Shown here: piece by piece, positions 25,739 through 33,852 of the stretch
Position numbering within the stretch: the stretch's first letter is position 1
How the letters are laid out: each line of letters begins with the position of its first letter
DNA from: Roseinatronobacter sp052379845
Lineage (GTDB): Bacteria; Pseudomonadota; Alphaproteobacteria; Rhodobacterales; Rhodobacteraceae
Length of the DNA stretch: 64,000 nucleotides
Assembly (NCBI GenBank): GCA_052379845.1
Contig: JBQTCF010000017.1
Reading direction: 5' to 3' (one strand)
The notes under the pieces: generated by a model
Told to the model about the DNA's origin: nothing
The model's database searches: none
What the model saw: the letters and a program-made list of their open reading frames with translations, nothing else
Program-made: the position numbers and the translations under genes

Positions 25739-27106
25739 TTACTCACCCCAAGATCGCGTGAGCGTGCGCATCGTTACCAGTTCTTCTGCCATGGTCGGAT
25801 GCACCGCCAAAGTGCGGTCAAAATCAGCCTTGGTTGCCCCCATGGCAATGGCCACACCGGCCAACTGGATCATTTCACCGGAATGATCCGCGACAATGTG
25901 ACACCCCAGAACCTTGTCTGTGCGCGCACAGACAATCAGTTTCATCAGCGCGCGGCCCTGCCGTCCGGCAAACAGGCTGTGCATGGGGCGGAAGGACGCA
26001 GCATAGACATGCACTGGCCCCTTGTCGCGCGCGTCTTCCTCCGACAGGCCCACAGTGCCGAATTCCGGCTGGGTGAATACCGCTGTCGGAATAAGGCCGT
26101 GATCAAAATATGTGGGCTTGCCGCCAAAAACCGTATCAGCGAAGGCATGCCCTTCGCGGATGGCAACCGGCGTCAGGTTGGCGCGGTCGGTCACATCACC
26201 CACCGCATAGACAGACGGAACCGCAGTCTGGCTGAATTTGTCCACCGCAATGGCCCCGCCCCGCCCCAGTTCAAGGCCCAGCGCGTCCAGCCCCAGCCCG
26301 TCAGTATTGGGTTTGCGGCCCGTTGCGAACATAACGGCGTCATAGGTGGCATCATGGCCCGTCGTCGACTTCACCCATGTGGTGCCGTCCTCGCGGCGTT
26401 CCATTTCCAGAATGTCGGTTCCCAGACGCAGATCAACGCCATTGGCACACATTTCGTCCGAGATATGCCCGCGCGCTTCTTCGTCAAAGCCGCGCAGGAT
26501 TTGCGCGCCACGGTAAAACTGCGTTGTCTTGACGCCCAGCCCGTTAAAAATGCAGGCAAATTCGCTGGCAATATAGCCGCCGCCCACAATCAGGATGGAC
26601 TTGGGCAGGCTGTCCATCAAGAACACCTCATTAGAGGTCATGGCCCCCATATCACGCCATTTCGCGGGCACGACGGGCGTGCCACCTGTGGCAATCAGGA
26701 TATGGCGCGCGGTCACTTTGCGCCCGTCGGCCAGTTGGACAGTATGGGCATCAGCCAGCGTGGCGCGGCTGTCGAACACAGTCACGCCCGCGCGGTCCAG
26801 CCCGGCGCGGTATATCCCTTCCAGCCGGGTCAATTCCGCATCCAGCCTGCCGCGAAACGCCGGCCAGTCAAACGCACCGATTTGCGCGTCCCACCCATAG
26901 GCTTGCGCATCGGCAACCGCCCCCGGAAACCCCGAGGCAAAGACCATCAGTTTCTTGGGCACACACCCCCGTATCACACAGGTGCCGCCCATGCGGTATT
27001 CTTCGGCTAGCGCGACTTTGGCCCCGTATTCAGATGCGGAAATCCGCGCGGCACGCACACCACCCGACCCGCCCCCGATAACAAAAAGATCATAGTCAAA
27101 ACTCAT
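25739..27106 (-). CDS. gor: Glutathione-disulfide reductase
   Basis: This FAD enzyme reduces oxidized glutathione with NADPH. The 455-residue protein has the FAD-binding GGGSGGVRAARI near residue 12, the redox-active Cys pair in GGTCVIRGCVPKKL (near residue 42), the NAD(P)-binding region (ILIVGGGYIASEFA) and the C-terminal catalytic His-Glu pair (VHPTMAEELV). The basic residues after the second glycine motif (YRGAQILRGFD) are consistent with NADPH use. It follows rpiA by 9 bp, a pairing that suggests one transcript for redox and pentose phosphate functions. Confidence 0.95.
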   Translation of the reverse strand: MSFDYDLFVIGGGSGGVRAARISASEYGAKVALAEEYRMGGTCVIRGCVPKKLMVFASGFPGAVADAQAYGWDAQIGAFDWPAFRGRLDAELTRLEGIYRAGLDRAGVTVFDSRATLADAHTVQLADGRKVTARHILIATGGTPVVPAKWRDMGAMTSNEVFLMDSLPKSILIVGGGYIASEFACIFNGLGVKTTQFYRGAQILRGFDEEARGHISDEMCANGVDLRLGTDILEMERREDGTTWVKSTTGHDATYDAVMFATGRKPNTDGLGLDALGLELGRGGAIAVDKFSQTAVPSVYAVGDVTDRANLTPVAIREGHAFADTVFGGKPTYFDHGLIPTAVFTQPEFGTVGLSEEDARDKGPVHVYAASFRPMHSLFAGRQGRALMKLIVCARTDKVLGCHIVADHSGEMIQLAGVAIAMGATKADFDRTLAVHPTMAEELVTMRTLTRSWGE

Positions 27107-27115
27107 GCCAACCCC

Positions 27116-27904
27116 TTACAGATCGCTGAATATATTGCGCGTGTCCCCCAGATCGACCTGGGACATTTTCACTTCGGCCACACCGCTGGACAAATCGCGG
27201 GTTTCACATGTGCCATCCGCATGGCCAATGACGACCTGATCGGCAATATCCACGAACAACCCGTTTTCCACCACGCCGGGCACCTGATTGAGCACCATCG
27301 CCAGTTGGCGCGCATTGCCGATACGCCCCAATGCCAAATCCAGAATATAGTTTCCTTCATCTGTCACATAGGGCTGGTCCCCATTCATGCGCAGGCTGGA
27401 CTGCCGCCCCATCACGTCCATGGACGCCAGAATCTCCTCAACCAGTGCCTTGGACGCTTGCCAGCCGAAGGGAATCACCTCGACCGGCAGGGGAAAGGCG
27501 CCCAGTGTCGCCACTTCCTTGGCGGCATCGGTGATCACAATCATCTGGTCCGATGCGGTCGCCACGATCTTTTCTTGCAACAGCGCGCCGCCACCGCCCT
27601 TGATAAGGGTCAGTTCGGCATCGAATTCATCGGCCCCGTCAATGGTCAGGTCCAGCCAGCGCGCTTCGTCCAGCGACACAACATTAATGCCCACTTCGCG
27701 CGCCAGTTGCGATGTGCGCGTCGATGTGGGCACCGCGATAATGCGCAGCCCTTCCTGCCGCACCCGCTGCCCCAGACGGCGCACCAGCCACGCAGCAGTT
27801 GACCCGGTGCCAAGCCCCACGCGCATGCCATCCTGAACAAAATCTGCGGCACAATGGGCGGCCGCGAATTTGGCGCGGTCCACAGGGGTAAGCTGGTCGG
27901 TCAT
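27116..27904 (-). CDS. rpiA: Ribose-5-phosphate isomerase A
   Basis: This enzyme interconverts ribose 5-phosphate and ribulose 5-phosphate. The 262-residue protein has the family signatures VGLGTGSTAAWLVRRLG, TIDGADEFDAELTLIKGGGGALLQEK (catalytic Asp and Glu residues) and KEVATLGAFPLPVEVIPFG. It is longer than E. coli RpiA (219) because of a C-terminal extension of roughly 30 residues, ending DTRNIFSDL. It is the first gene of the pair with gor, and its start codon ATG is followed by TDQLTPVDRAKFAAA. Confidence 0.96.
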   Translation of the reverse strand: MTDQLTPVDRAKFAAAHCAADFVQDGMRVGLGTGSTAAWLVRRLGQRVRQEGLRIIAVPTSTRTSQLAREVGINVVSLDEARWLDLTIDGADEFDAELTLIKGGGGALLQEKIVATASDQMIVITDAAKEVATLGAFPLPVEVIPFGWQASKALVEEILASMDVMGRQSSLRMNGDQPYVTDEGNYILDLALGRIGNARQLAMVLNQVPGVVENGLFVDIADQVVIGHADGTCETRDLSSGVAEVKMSQVDLGDTRNIFSDL

Positions 27905-27983
27905 GGCAATCCCTCATTACGATATGCCCCGGCTTATAGGCGGTTTGTGGTCGGGTTTTAAGGGCAAATCGCCCGCTATGGTG

Positions 27984-28379
27984 CTATTGCTGAACAGACT
28001 GCAAATAGGCGTCCAGCGCCACAATGTGTTGCGGCAACGGGCGCGACAGCCCGCGCGCGGTCTGCACACGCGTCAACGGGCCGGTCAGCAAATGGCCGAA
28101 TTCCGGCATTTCCGCCCCCGCATAGGCGTTTTGCCCGCGCGCATACCCGTCCAGCTTGTCCAGAACCATGGACTGCGGGTAAGTTCCGCCATAGCGTTGC
28201 GCCAGTGTGGTCAAATTGGGCACCTGCGCGCCGCCCTGCCCTGCCCCCCCATGACAGGCCGCACAGTTCTGGCTGAACAGATCGCGCCCCGCTTGCGGGG
28301 ACAGCGCAGGCGTGCACCCCGCCAAAAGCGCAAGCATGCCCAAAAATGCCATGGTCCGGTTTGAAAATATTTGCATCAT
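27984..28379 (-). CDS. Lipoprotein c-type cytochrome
   Basis: This is a small periplasmic electron carrier of 131 residues tethered to the membrane. The N-terminus is a lipoprotein signal (MAFLGMLALLAGC, lipobox LLAGC). One haem-binding CAACH motif is in FSQNCAACHGGAG, and a likely axial Met is in GAEMPEFGHLL. The ATG at 28379 or the adjacent 28376 is preferred. Its partner oxidase or reductase is not obvious. It lies 79 bp after rpiA in sequence but upstream of it in transcription, and is divergent from sdaA. The 181-bp gap to sdaA shows no clear site. Confidence 0.85.
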   Translation of the reverse strand: MMQIFSNRTMAFLGMLALLAGCTPALSPQAGRDLFSQNCAACHGGAGQGGAQVPNLTTLAQRYGGTYPQSMVLDKLDGYARGQNAYAGAEMPEFGHLLTGPLTRVQTARGLSRPLPQHIVALDAYLQSVQQ

Positions 28380-28560
28380 GGGCCTAGTGTGCCAGAAAAT
28401 ACCCGCAGGGCAATGATTCACCACATCATAACCGCAGATACACCCATGTCAGAAACCGCGCCGGAAATGTCGCGCCCGGCCAGCCCTATGGCCAGCGCCG
28501 CGTGTAGCTGTCATACCTGAAGCAGAAGAACCCAAACCAACCCAACAAAAAGGCAGCACG

Positions 28561-29931
28561 ATGTTTCTGTCCGTGTTCGACATGTTCAAAGTGGGGATCG
28601 GCCCGTCATCTTCGCACACAATGGGGCCAATGGTGGCGGCGGCCCGGTTTCTGGACCATTTGCGCACACTGCCCTTCGGGGTTGCAGGGCTGCGCGCCAG
28701 CCTGCACGGGTCGCTTGCGTTTACGGGGGTGGGCCATGCAACAGATCGCGCGGTCATTCTGGGGCTGGCGGGGTTCACGCCCAATGCCTATGACGCGCAG
28801 CGTGCGCAAACCACGCTGGCACAAATCCGGCAAAGCGGCAGGATAGACGCCGCAGGTCTGGGACAATTGCGCTTTGCCCCGGACACAGACCTTGTGTTCG
28901 ATTACGGCCCGCCACTGCCGGGCCATGCAAATGGCCTTGTGCTGATGGCCACGGATGCACAGGGCGATGTGATTGCGCAGGAAACCTATTTCTCGATCGG
29001 GGGCGGGTTTGTTGTGACCGGCGACGAGTTGCGCGCCCCCCCGCCCGCACCTGCCGCTGATTTCCCCTATCCGTTCAATACCGCCGCACAAATGCTGGAC
29101 ATGGCACGCGACAGTGGCAAAAGCATCGCATCCATGAAACGCGCCAATGAGCTGAAACTGCGCAGCGCATCAGATCTGGATCAGGGCCTGCGCCGCATAT
29201 GGCAGGTGATGACGGACTGCATTGATCGCGGGTTGCAGGCGGATGGCACCTTGCCGGGTGGGTTGAATGTGCGCAGACGCGCCAAAGGCATTCTGACCGC
29301 GCTGCGCACCGAACAGGGCCTGAACCTGACCGCGCCGCATACGATCAATGACTGGATCGGCGTCTATGCCATGGCCGTGAACGAAGAAAACGCCGCAGGC
29401 GGGCAGGTTGTGACCGCGCCCACCAATGGCGCGGCGGGCGTGGTGCCCGCAACCATCCGCTACTGGCTGGACCATGTGCCCGGCGCACGTGTGGCGCGGC
29501 TGGATGACTTCCTGCTGACCGCTGCAGCGATTGGCGGGCTGATCAAGCATAACGCGTCCATTTCGGGGGCGGAATGCGGGTGTCAGGCCGAAGTGGGCGC
29601 GGCGGCGGCAATGGCTGCGGCCGGGCTGGCGGCCGTGTTGGGCGGCACGCCCGAGCAAATTGAAAACGCAGCCGAAATCGCGCTGGAACACCACCTTGGC
29701 ATGACCTGTGATCCCGTCAAGGGGCTGGTGCAGGTGCCGTGTATCGAACGCAACGGATTGGGCGCGATCAAGGCAGTATCGGCGGCCAGTCTGGCGCTGC
29801 GCGGGGATGGCACACATTTCATGCCGCTGGACAATTGCATCGAAGCCATGCGCCAGACCGGCGCGGACATGTCCGAAAAATACAAGGAAACCGCATTGGG
29901 GGGGCTGGCGGTGAATATTCCCAATTGCTGA
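28561..29931 (+). CDS. sdaA: L-serine ammonia-lyase (single-chain, Fe-S type)
   Basis: This enzyme converts L-serine to pyruvate and ammonia using a [4Fe-4S] cluster. The 456-residue protein contains the beta-type N-terminal domain (DMFKVGIGPSSSHTMGPMVAA) and the alpha domain. Conserved Cys residues are in GAECGCQAEVGAAAAMA, GMTCDPVKGLVQVPCIERN and possibly LDNCIEAMR. The Gly-rich TAPTNGAAGVVPA is also present. Length matches E. coli SdaA (454). The start ATG at 28561 has AAGG upstream and begins MFLSVFDMFK. A GC hairpin follows the stop. Confidence 0.96.
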   Translation: MFLSVFDMFKVGIGPSSSHTMGPMVAAARFLDHLRTLPFGVAGLRASLHGSLAFTGVGHATDRAVILGLAGFTPNAYDAQRAQTTLAQIRQSGRIDAAGLGQLRFAPDTDLVFDYGPPLPGHANGLVLMATDAQGDVIAQETYFSIGGGFVVTGDELRAPPPAPAADFPYPFNTAAQMLDMARDSGKSIASMKRANELKLRSASDLDQGLRRIWQVMTDCIDRGLQADGTLPGGLNVRRRAKGILTALRTEQGLNLTAPHTINDWIGVYAMAVNEENAAGGQVVTAPTNGAAGVVPATIRYWLDHVPGARVARLDDFLLTAAAIGGLIKHNASISGAECGCQAEVGAAAAMAAAGLAAVLGGTPEQIENAAEIALEHHLGMTCDPVKGLVQVPCIERNGLGAIKAVSAASLALRGDGTHFMPLDNCIEAMRQTGADMSEKYKETALGGLAVNIPNC

Positions 29932-29951
29932 GGCAATCAGGCAGGGCACAG

Positions 29952-29972
29952 GCAGGGGGCGCTGCCCCCTGC
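29952..29972 (+). terminator. GC hairpin downstream of sdaA
   Basis: GCAGGGGGC pairs perfectly with GCCCCCTGC around a GCT loop, 21 bp after the sdaA stop codon. It has no T-run. It is followed directly by ACCCCCGGAGTATTT and the GGCAAGATGAA motif. Confidence 0.65.
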
Positions 29973-29978
29973 ACCCCC

Positions 29979-30005
29979 GGAGTATTTGCGGCAAGATGAA
30001 AGGGC
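29979..30005 (+). other. GAGTATTT...GGCAAGATGAA motif after sdaA
   Basis: GGAGTATTTGCGGCAAG then ATGAAAGGGC follows the sdaA hairpin. The same motif lies on the minus strand at 11384-11415, again just after a terminator hairpin. See the finding on this composite element. Confidence 0.6.
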
Positions 30006-30062
30006 TTTCGGGATGTGGCGGGGCACGTTAGAGTTCGGGATATTCCAGCAAGGCCCCTGCCC

Positions 30063-31040
30063 GTGACAGCCATTCGCAATATTCTGATCATCGCCCAATC
30101 CGGGCGTTTGCAATATGAAGCCTTGTTGTTTGCCGCGTCGCTGCGGCATTTTTCGCAAAACAGGGATTTGCGGCTGGTTGTCGCCGAACCCCAGCCCGGC
30201 CCGCTATGGGAAGAAGACCCGCGCATCAGCCGACCCGCGATCCGGCGGGAATTGCGCGCGCTGGGGGCCGATATTGTGCCGCTGCACACCCGCATCTGGG
30301 GGGGGGCATATCCCAACGGCAACAAGATCGAAGCGTTGCGCCTGTTGCCCAAGGGCGAGGGCTTCGCGTTTTTTGACACGGACACGCTGATCACCGGACC
30401 ACTGGACAGGCTGGCGGTCGCGCGCCCCACAGCTTCGGTCAGGGTGGAACCCACATGGCCGCGCATATCGTTATACGGGGCTGGATTTGCGGAGATATGG
30501 GGCGCGCTGTATGACCGTTTCGGGCTGGATATTGGCCCCACACTGGACACGCGTTTTGGGGATGATGACTGGCGGCGCTACATGTATTTCAACGCAGGCT
30601 GGTTCACTGGCCCATGCCCGCAGGAATTTGGCGCGCTGTTTGAACATTATGCCCGCGAGATTGCGGCCAGCCCCCCGCAGAATATGGCCACACAGGCGCT
30701 GTTTCCATGGCTGGACCAGATTGCGCTGCCGCTGGTCGTGGCAAAGCTTGGCGGGGGGCGGCCCGAGGCGGGCACAGGGTTGGATGGCGCGCTGTCGCTG
30801 CATTACCGCGCGTTGCCCGTTATTTATGCCTGTGGCAGTGACGCAGCGGTAGATGTGTTGGAACAGGTGACGGGCGCGCCGCATTTATGGGATATTTTCA
30901 ACCAGTATGTGTCCTTCCGGCGCATGGTGTTCAAGCATCAGGGGCGGGACTTGCGCGCGCAGCTTGACAGGGCGCGTTTGCCGCGCAGCTATGGCAAATT
31001 GCAAAACCTGATCCGCGAGATGGGCCACTGGGTGCGTTGA
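30063..31040 (+). CDS. Conserved protein, possible GT-A-fold glycosyltransferase
   Basis: I do not recognise a characterised homologue. The 325-residue product starts with a hydrophobic strand (RNILIIAQSGRLQYEALLFAASLRHF) typical of a nucleotide-binding fold. It has FAFFDTDTLITGPL near residue 105, a D-x-D motif of the kind that binds metal and sugar-nucleotide in GT-A (GT8-like) enzymes. A later segment, RRYMYFNAGWFTGPCP, resembles the FNAG(V/W)-type motif of that group. The GTG at 30063 begins VTAIRNILI. An upstream reading from 30015 would start within the intergenic motif. It has no membrane helix. It lies between sdaA and hslO with no obvious sugar pathway beside it. Confidence 0.6.
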   Translation: MTAIRNILIIAQSGRLQYEALLFAASLRHFSQNRDLRLVVAEPQPGPLWEEDPRISRPAIRRELRALGADIVPLHTRIWGGAYPNGNKIEALRLLPKGEGFAFFDTDTLITGPLDRLAVARPTASVRVEPTWPRISLYGAGFAEIWGALYDRFGLDIGPTLDTRFGDDDWRRYMYFNAGWFTGPCPQEFGALFEHYAREIAASPPQNMATQALFPWLDQIALPLVVAKLGGGRPEAGTGLDGALSLHYRALPVIYACGSDAAVDVLEQVTGAPHLWDIFNQYVSFRRMVFKHQGRDLRAQLDRARLPRSYGKLQNLIREMGHWVR

Positions 31041-31131
31041 CCCCCTTGGCCATTGGGGAAAGGTTCCTATATGACGGGGCTTAATGCCCTGCCGACATGC
31101 GCAGGGCGCAGGATATGCAAGGAACACTGCT

Positions 31132-32073
31132 ATGAGTATCGGGGGCCAGATCGCCTGGGACGACACGGTTTTGCCGTTTCAACTGGATCGCAGCGACATT
31201 CGCGGGCGCGTGGCGCGTCTTGATACCGCGTTGGAGCGGGTTTTATCGCGCCATGACTACCCCGAACTTGTGGAAACGCTGATTGCCGAAGCCTGTTTGC
31301 TGACCGCGATGATTGGCCAGACCATCAAGCTGCGCTGGCGGTTGTCGCTGCAAATACGCGGGGACGGGCCAGTGCGCCTGATTGCCACCGATTACATTGC
31401 CCCGACTGCGGAGGGCGCGCCTGCGCGCATCCGTGCCTATGCCAGTTTTGACCGCGACCGCCTGCGCAGCGACATCGACCCTTATACGCAAATCGGGCGG
31501 GGGTATTTCGCCATTGTAATTGATCAGGGCAAGGGCATGACCCCCTATCAGGGGATCACACCGTTAAGCGGGGCATCGCTGACCGATTGCGCCGAAGCCT
31601 ATTTCGAGCAGTCCGAGCAATTGCCAACGCGGTTCGCGCTGTCCTTCGGGCGGTCCGTTCTGGCCGGGCAGGATGAAAAATGGCGCGCAGGCGGCGTGAT
31701 GTTGCAGCATATGCCCCAGGCATCGGGCGCAGCGCCACGCGAACGCGACGCCCTGGCCGAGGATTGGGGCCGCGCCAATCTGTTGCTGGACACGGTCGAG
31801 GAGCTGGAACTGATTGGCCCCACAGTGCAGCCGCCGGAATTGTTGCTGCGTCTGTTCCATGAAGAAACACCGCGCGTTTTCGACCCGCAGGCAGTCCATT
31901 TCGGCTGTTCATGTTCGGAAGAAAAGGTGCGCAATTCGCTGTCCATCTATTCGGCCAAGGATATTGCCACCATGACCACGCCTGACGGCACTGTGACGGC
32001 GGATTGCCAGTTTTGCGGCGCGCATTACACGATGGACCCTGCAACCCTGGGGTTTGAGGGCAATGGCGGGTGA
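31132..32073 (+). CDS. hslO: Hsp33 redox-regulated chaperone
   Basis: Hsp33 holds unfolding proteins under oxidative stress and is switched on by disulfide formation in its zinc site. The 313-residue protein has the N-terminal chaperone fold (DDTVLPFQLDRSDIRGRVARL, DQGKGMTPYQGITPL) and the C-terminal zinc switch. That switch is CSC in FGCSCSEEKV, then after 30 residues CQFC in ADCQFCGAHY, a normal spacing. The ATG at 31132 begins MSIGGQIAWDD. The Nudix gene starts inside its last codons with an 11-bp overlap, suggesting one transcript. Confidence 0.95.
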   Translation: MSIGGQIAWDDTVLPFQLDRSDIRGRVARLDTALERVLSRHDYPELVETLIAEACLLTAMIGQTIKLRWRLSLQIRGDGPVRLIATDYIAPTAEGAPARIRAYASFDRDRLRSDIDPYTQIGRGYFAIVIDQGKGMTPYQGITPLSGASLTDCAEAYFEQSEQLPTRFALSFGRSVLAGQDEKWRAGGVMLQHMPQASGAAPRERDALAEDWGRANLLLDTVEELELIGPTVQPPELLLRLFHEETPRVFDPQAVHFGCSCSEEKVRNSLSIYSAKDIATMTTPDGTVTADCQFCGAHYTMDPATLGFEGNGG

Positions 32074-32674
32074 TGTCACGTCGCATCTGCGCGCAGCCCT
32101 TGCCGCGCACCAGCAGGGTGCGTCCAGCGATTTCGACCTGAACCCCGCAGTTCATCTGGCCGCTGATCGCGTGTTGCGCCCGGCGGCGGTGCTGGTGGCG
32201 GTGCAGCACGGGCCGCAGGGCGCGCAAGTGGTCCTGACCAAACGCGCGTCGCATCTGCGCCACCACCCCGGCCAGATCGCCTTTCCAGGCGGGCGGCAGG
32301 ACCCCCAGGACAAGGATTGCGAGGCCACCGCCCTGCGCGAGGCCCAAGAGGAAATCGGCCTGCCCCATGACGCTGTGCAGGTTCTGGGCCGCCTGCCACC
32401 GCATGAAACTGTCACGGGGTTTCAGGTCACCCCCGTTCTGGCGCAGATCACGCGCAATTTCATCCCCTGCCCCGAACCCGGAGAGGTGGCAGAGGTGTTT
32501 TGCGTCCCCCTGTCCCACCTGACGACGCTTGCGCATTTTCGCGTTGAACGGCGCATCTGGCGGGGCAGCTGGCGCAATTTCTATGTCGTGCCATGGGGGC
32601 CATATTACATTTGGGGGGCCACTGCGCGCATTCTGCGCGGTCTGGCCTGCAGGATGGACCGATGCAAACCATAA
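32063..32674 (+). CDS. Nudix hydrolase of the CoA pyrophosphatase type
   Basis: The 203-residue product has the CoA-type signature LRHHPGQIAFPGGRQDP next to the Nudix box (GGRQDPQDKDCEATAL then REAQEEIGL), placing it with NudL/CoaX-like enzymes that cleave CoA or its oxidized forms. The N-terminal 35 residues and the C-terminal WRNFYVVPWGPYYIWGATARILRGLA also fit this group. The start at 32063 overlaps hslO by 11 bp, and the CCA enzyme gene overlaps its end by 13 bp. This tight order (hslO, Nudix, cca) suggests co-translation. The exact substrate is not proven by sequence. Confidence 0.9.
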   Translation: MAGDVTSHLRAALAAHQQGASSDFDLNPAVHLAADRVLRPAAVLVAVQHGPQGAQVVLTKRASHLRHHPGQIAFPGGRQDPQDKDCEATALREAQEEIGLPHDAVQVLGRLPPHETVTGFQVTPVLAQITRNFIPCPEPGEVAEVFCVPLSHLTTLAHFRVERRIWRGSWRNFYVVPWGPYYIWGATARILRGLACRMDRCKP

Positions 32675-33798
32675 GCAGGGACTGGTTGACAAACCCGCGC
32701 ACACAAACTGTGCTGGGCGTGTTGGGGGCGGCGGGGCATCAGGCCTATGTGGTGGGTGGCTGTGTGCGCAATGCGGTTCTGGGCGTGGCGGTCACCGATG
32801 TGGATATTGCAACGGATGCGCGCCCCGAACGGGTGCAGGAGCTTGCGCAGGCCGCTGGGTTGCGCGCGGTGCCCACGGGGCTGGCGCATGGCACCATCAC
32901 CGTGATTGTGGACGGCGAAGGGTTTGAAGTCACCACCTTTCGCCGCGATGTGGCCACCCATGGGCGCCATGCGACCGTGGCCTTTGCCACCGATCTGGCA
33001 GAAGACGCCGCGCGACGTGATTTTACCATGAATGCGCTTTATGCCGATGCGCAGGGCACTGTCCTTGACCCGCTGGGCGGGATGGCGGATTTGCGCGCGC
33101 GGCGGGTGCGGTTTGTGGGCGATGCGCGCGCGCGCATTCACGAAGATTACCTGCGTATCCTGCGGTTCTTCCGCTTTCACGCCCAATATGGCGACCCTAC
33201 CCAAGGGCTGGATGCGGACGCGCTGGACGCTTGCGCGCGCGGGGCGCAGGGCATGGGCCAACTGTCGGCGGAACGGATCGGCGCGGAAATGCGCAAGCTT
33301 CTGGCCGCCCCCGACCCTGCGCCTGCGGTTGCGGCCATGGCGCAATGCGGGGTTCTGGCACAGGTTCTGCCGGGCGCGGATGCGCAGGCGCTGGCGCGGC
33401 TGACCCATCTGGAAGGGGGCTTGCCCCCGCGCTGGCTGCGCCGCCTGCTGGTGCTTGGCGGCCAGGGCGACCGGCTGCGCCTGACGCGCAGCGAAGCGCG
33501 CGATCTGAAGCAGGCACAGGCCGGTATTGCCAGCCTGCAAGGCCCTGTGGAACTGGGCTACCGGCTTGGGGTTGATCTGGGGGGGGATGTTATTGTGGCG
33601 CGCGCCGCACTGCTGGAAAGCGCCCTGCCCCCTGACTGGCAGGCGCAATTGCAGCGCGGGGCGCAGGCGGTTTTTCCCGTGCGCGCGGCGGACCTGCCGC
33701 ATCTGGGCGGGCCAGCGCTTGGCGCGGAACTCAAGGCGCTTGAACAGCGCTGGCTGGCGTCCCAGCTGCAGCTTTCGCGCAAGGACTTGCTGGCCTGA
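32662..33798 (+). CDS. cca: CCA tRNA nucleotidyltransferase
   Basis: This enzyme adds or repairs the 3' CCA of tRNAs. It has 378 residues of class II nucleotidyltransferase layout. The catalytic head has YVVGGCVRNAVLGVAVTDVDIATDA with the two Asp residues. The base-recognition and neck parts have VTTFRRDVATHGRHATV, DAARRDFTMNALYAD and HEDYLRILRFFRFHAQYG. I chose the ATG at 32662 (MQTISRDWL), which overlaps the Nudix gene by 13 bp. A longer reading would begin inside that gene. A poly(A) polymerase role cannot be excluded by motif alone, but the size and the RFFRF motif are those of Rhodobacterales CCA enzymes. Confidence 0.92.
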   Translation: MQTISRDWLTNPRTQTVLGVLGAAGHQAYVVGGCVRNAVLGVAVTDVDIATDARPERVQELAQAAGLRAVPTGLAHGTITVIVDGEGFEVTTFRRDVATHGRHATVAFATDLAEDAARRDFTMNALYADAQGTVLDPLGGMADLRARRVRFVGDARARIHEDYLRILRFFRFHAQYGDPTQGLDADALDACARGAQGMGQLSAERIGAEMRKLLAAPDPAPAVAAMAQCGVLAQVLPGADAQALARLTHLEGGLPPRWLRRLLVLGGQGDRLRLTRSEARDLKQAQAGIASLQGPVELGYRLGVDLGGDVIVARAALLESALPPDWQAQLQRGAQAVFPVRAADLPHLGGPALGAELKALEQRWLASQLQLSRKDLLA

Positions 33799-33852
33799 CT
33801 GGCCAATACCCCTGCCCGCCCCTATATGTATGAAAAGTGAAAGAGGGGCCGC

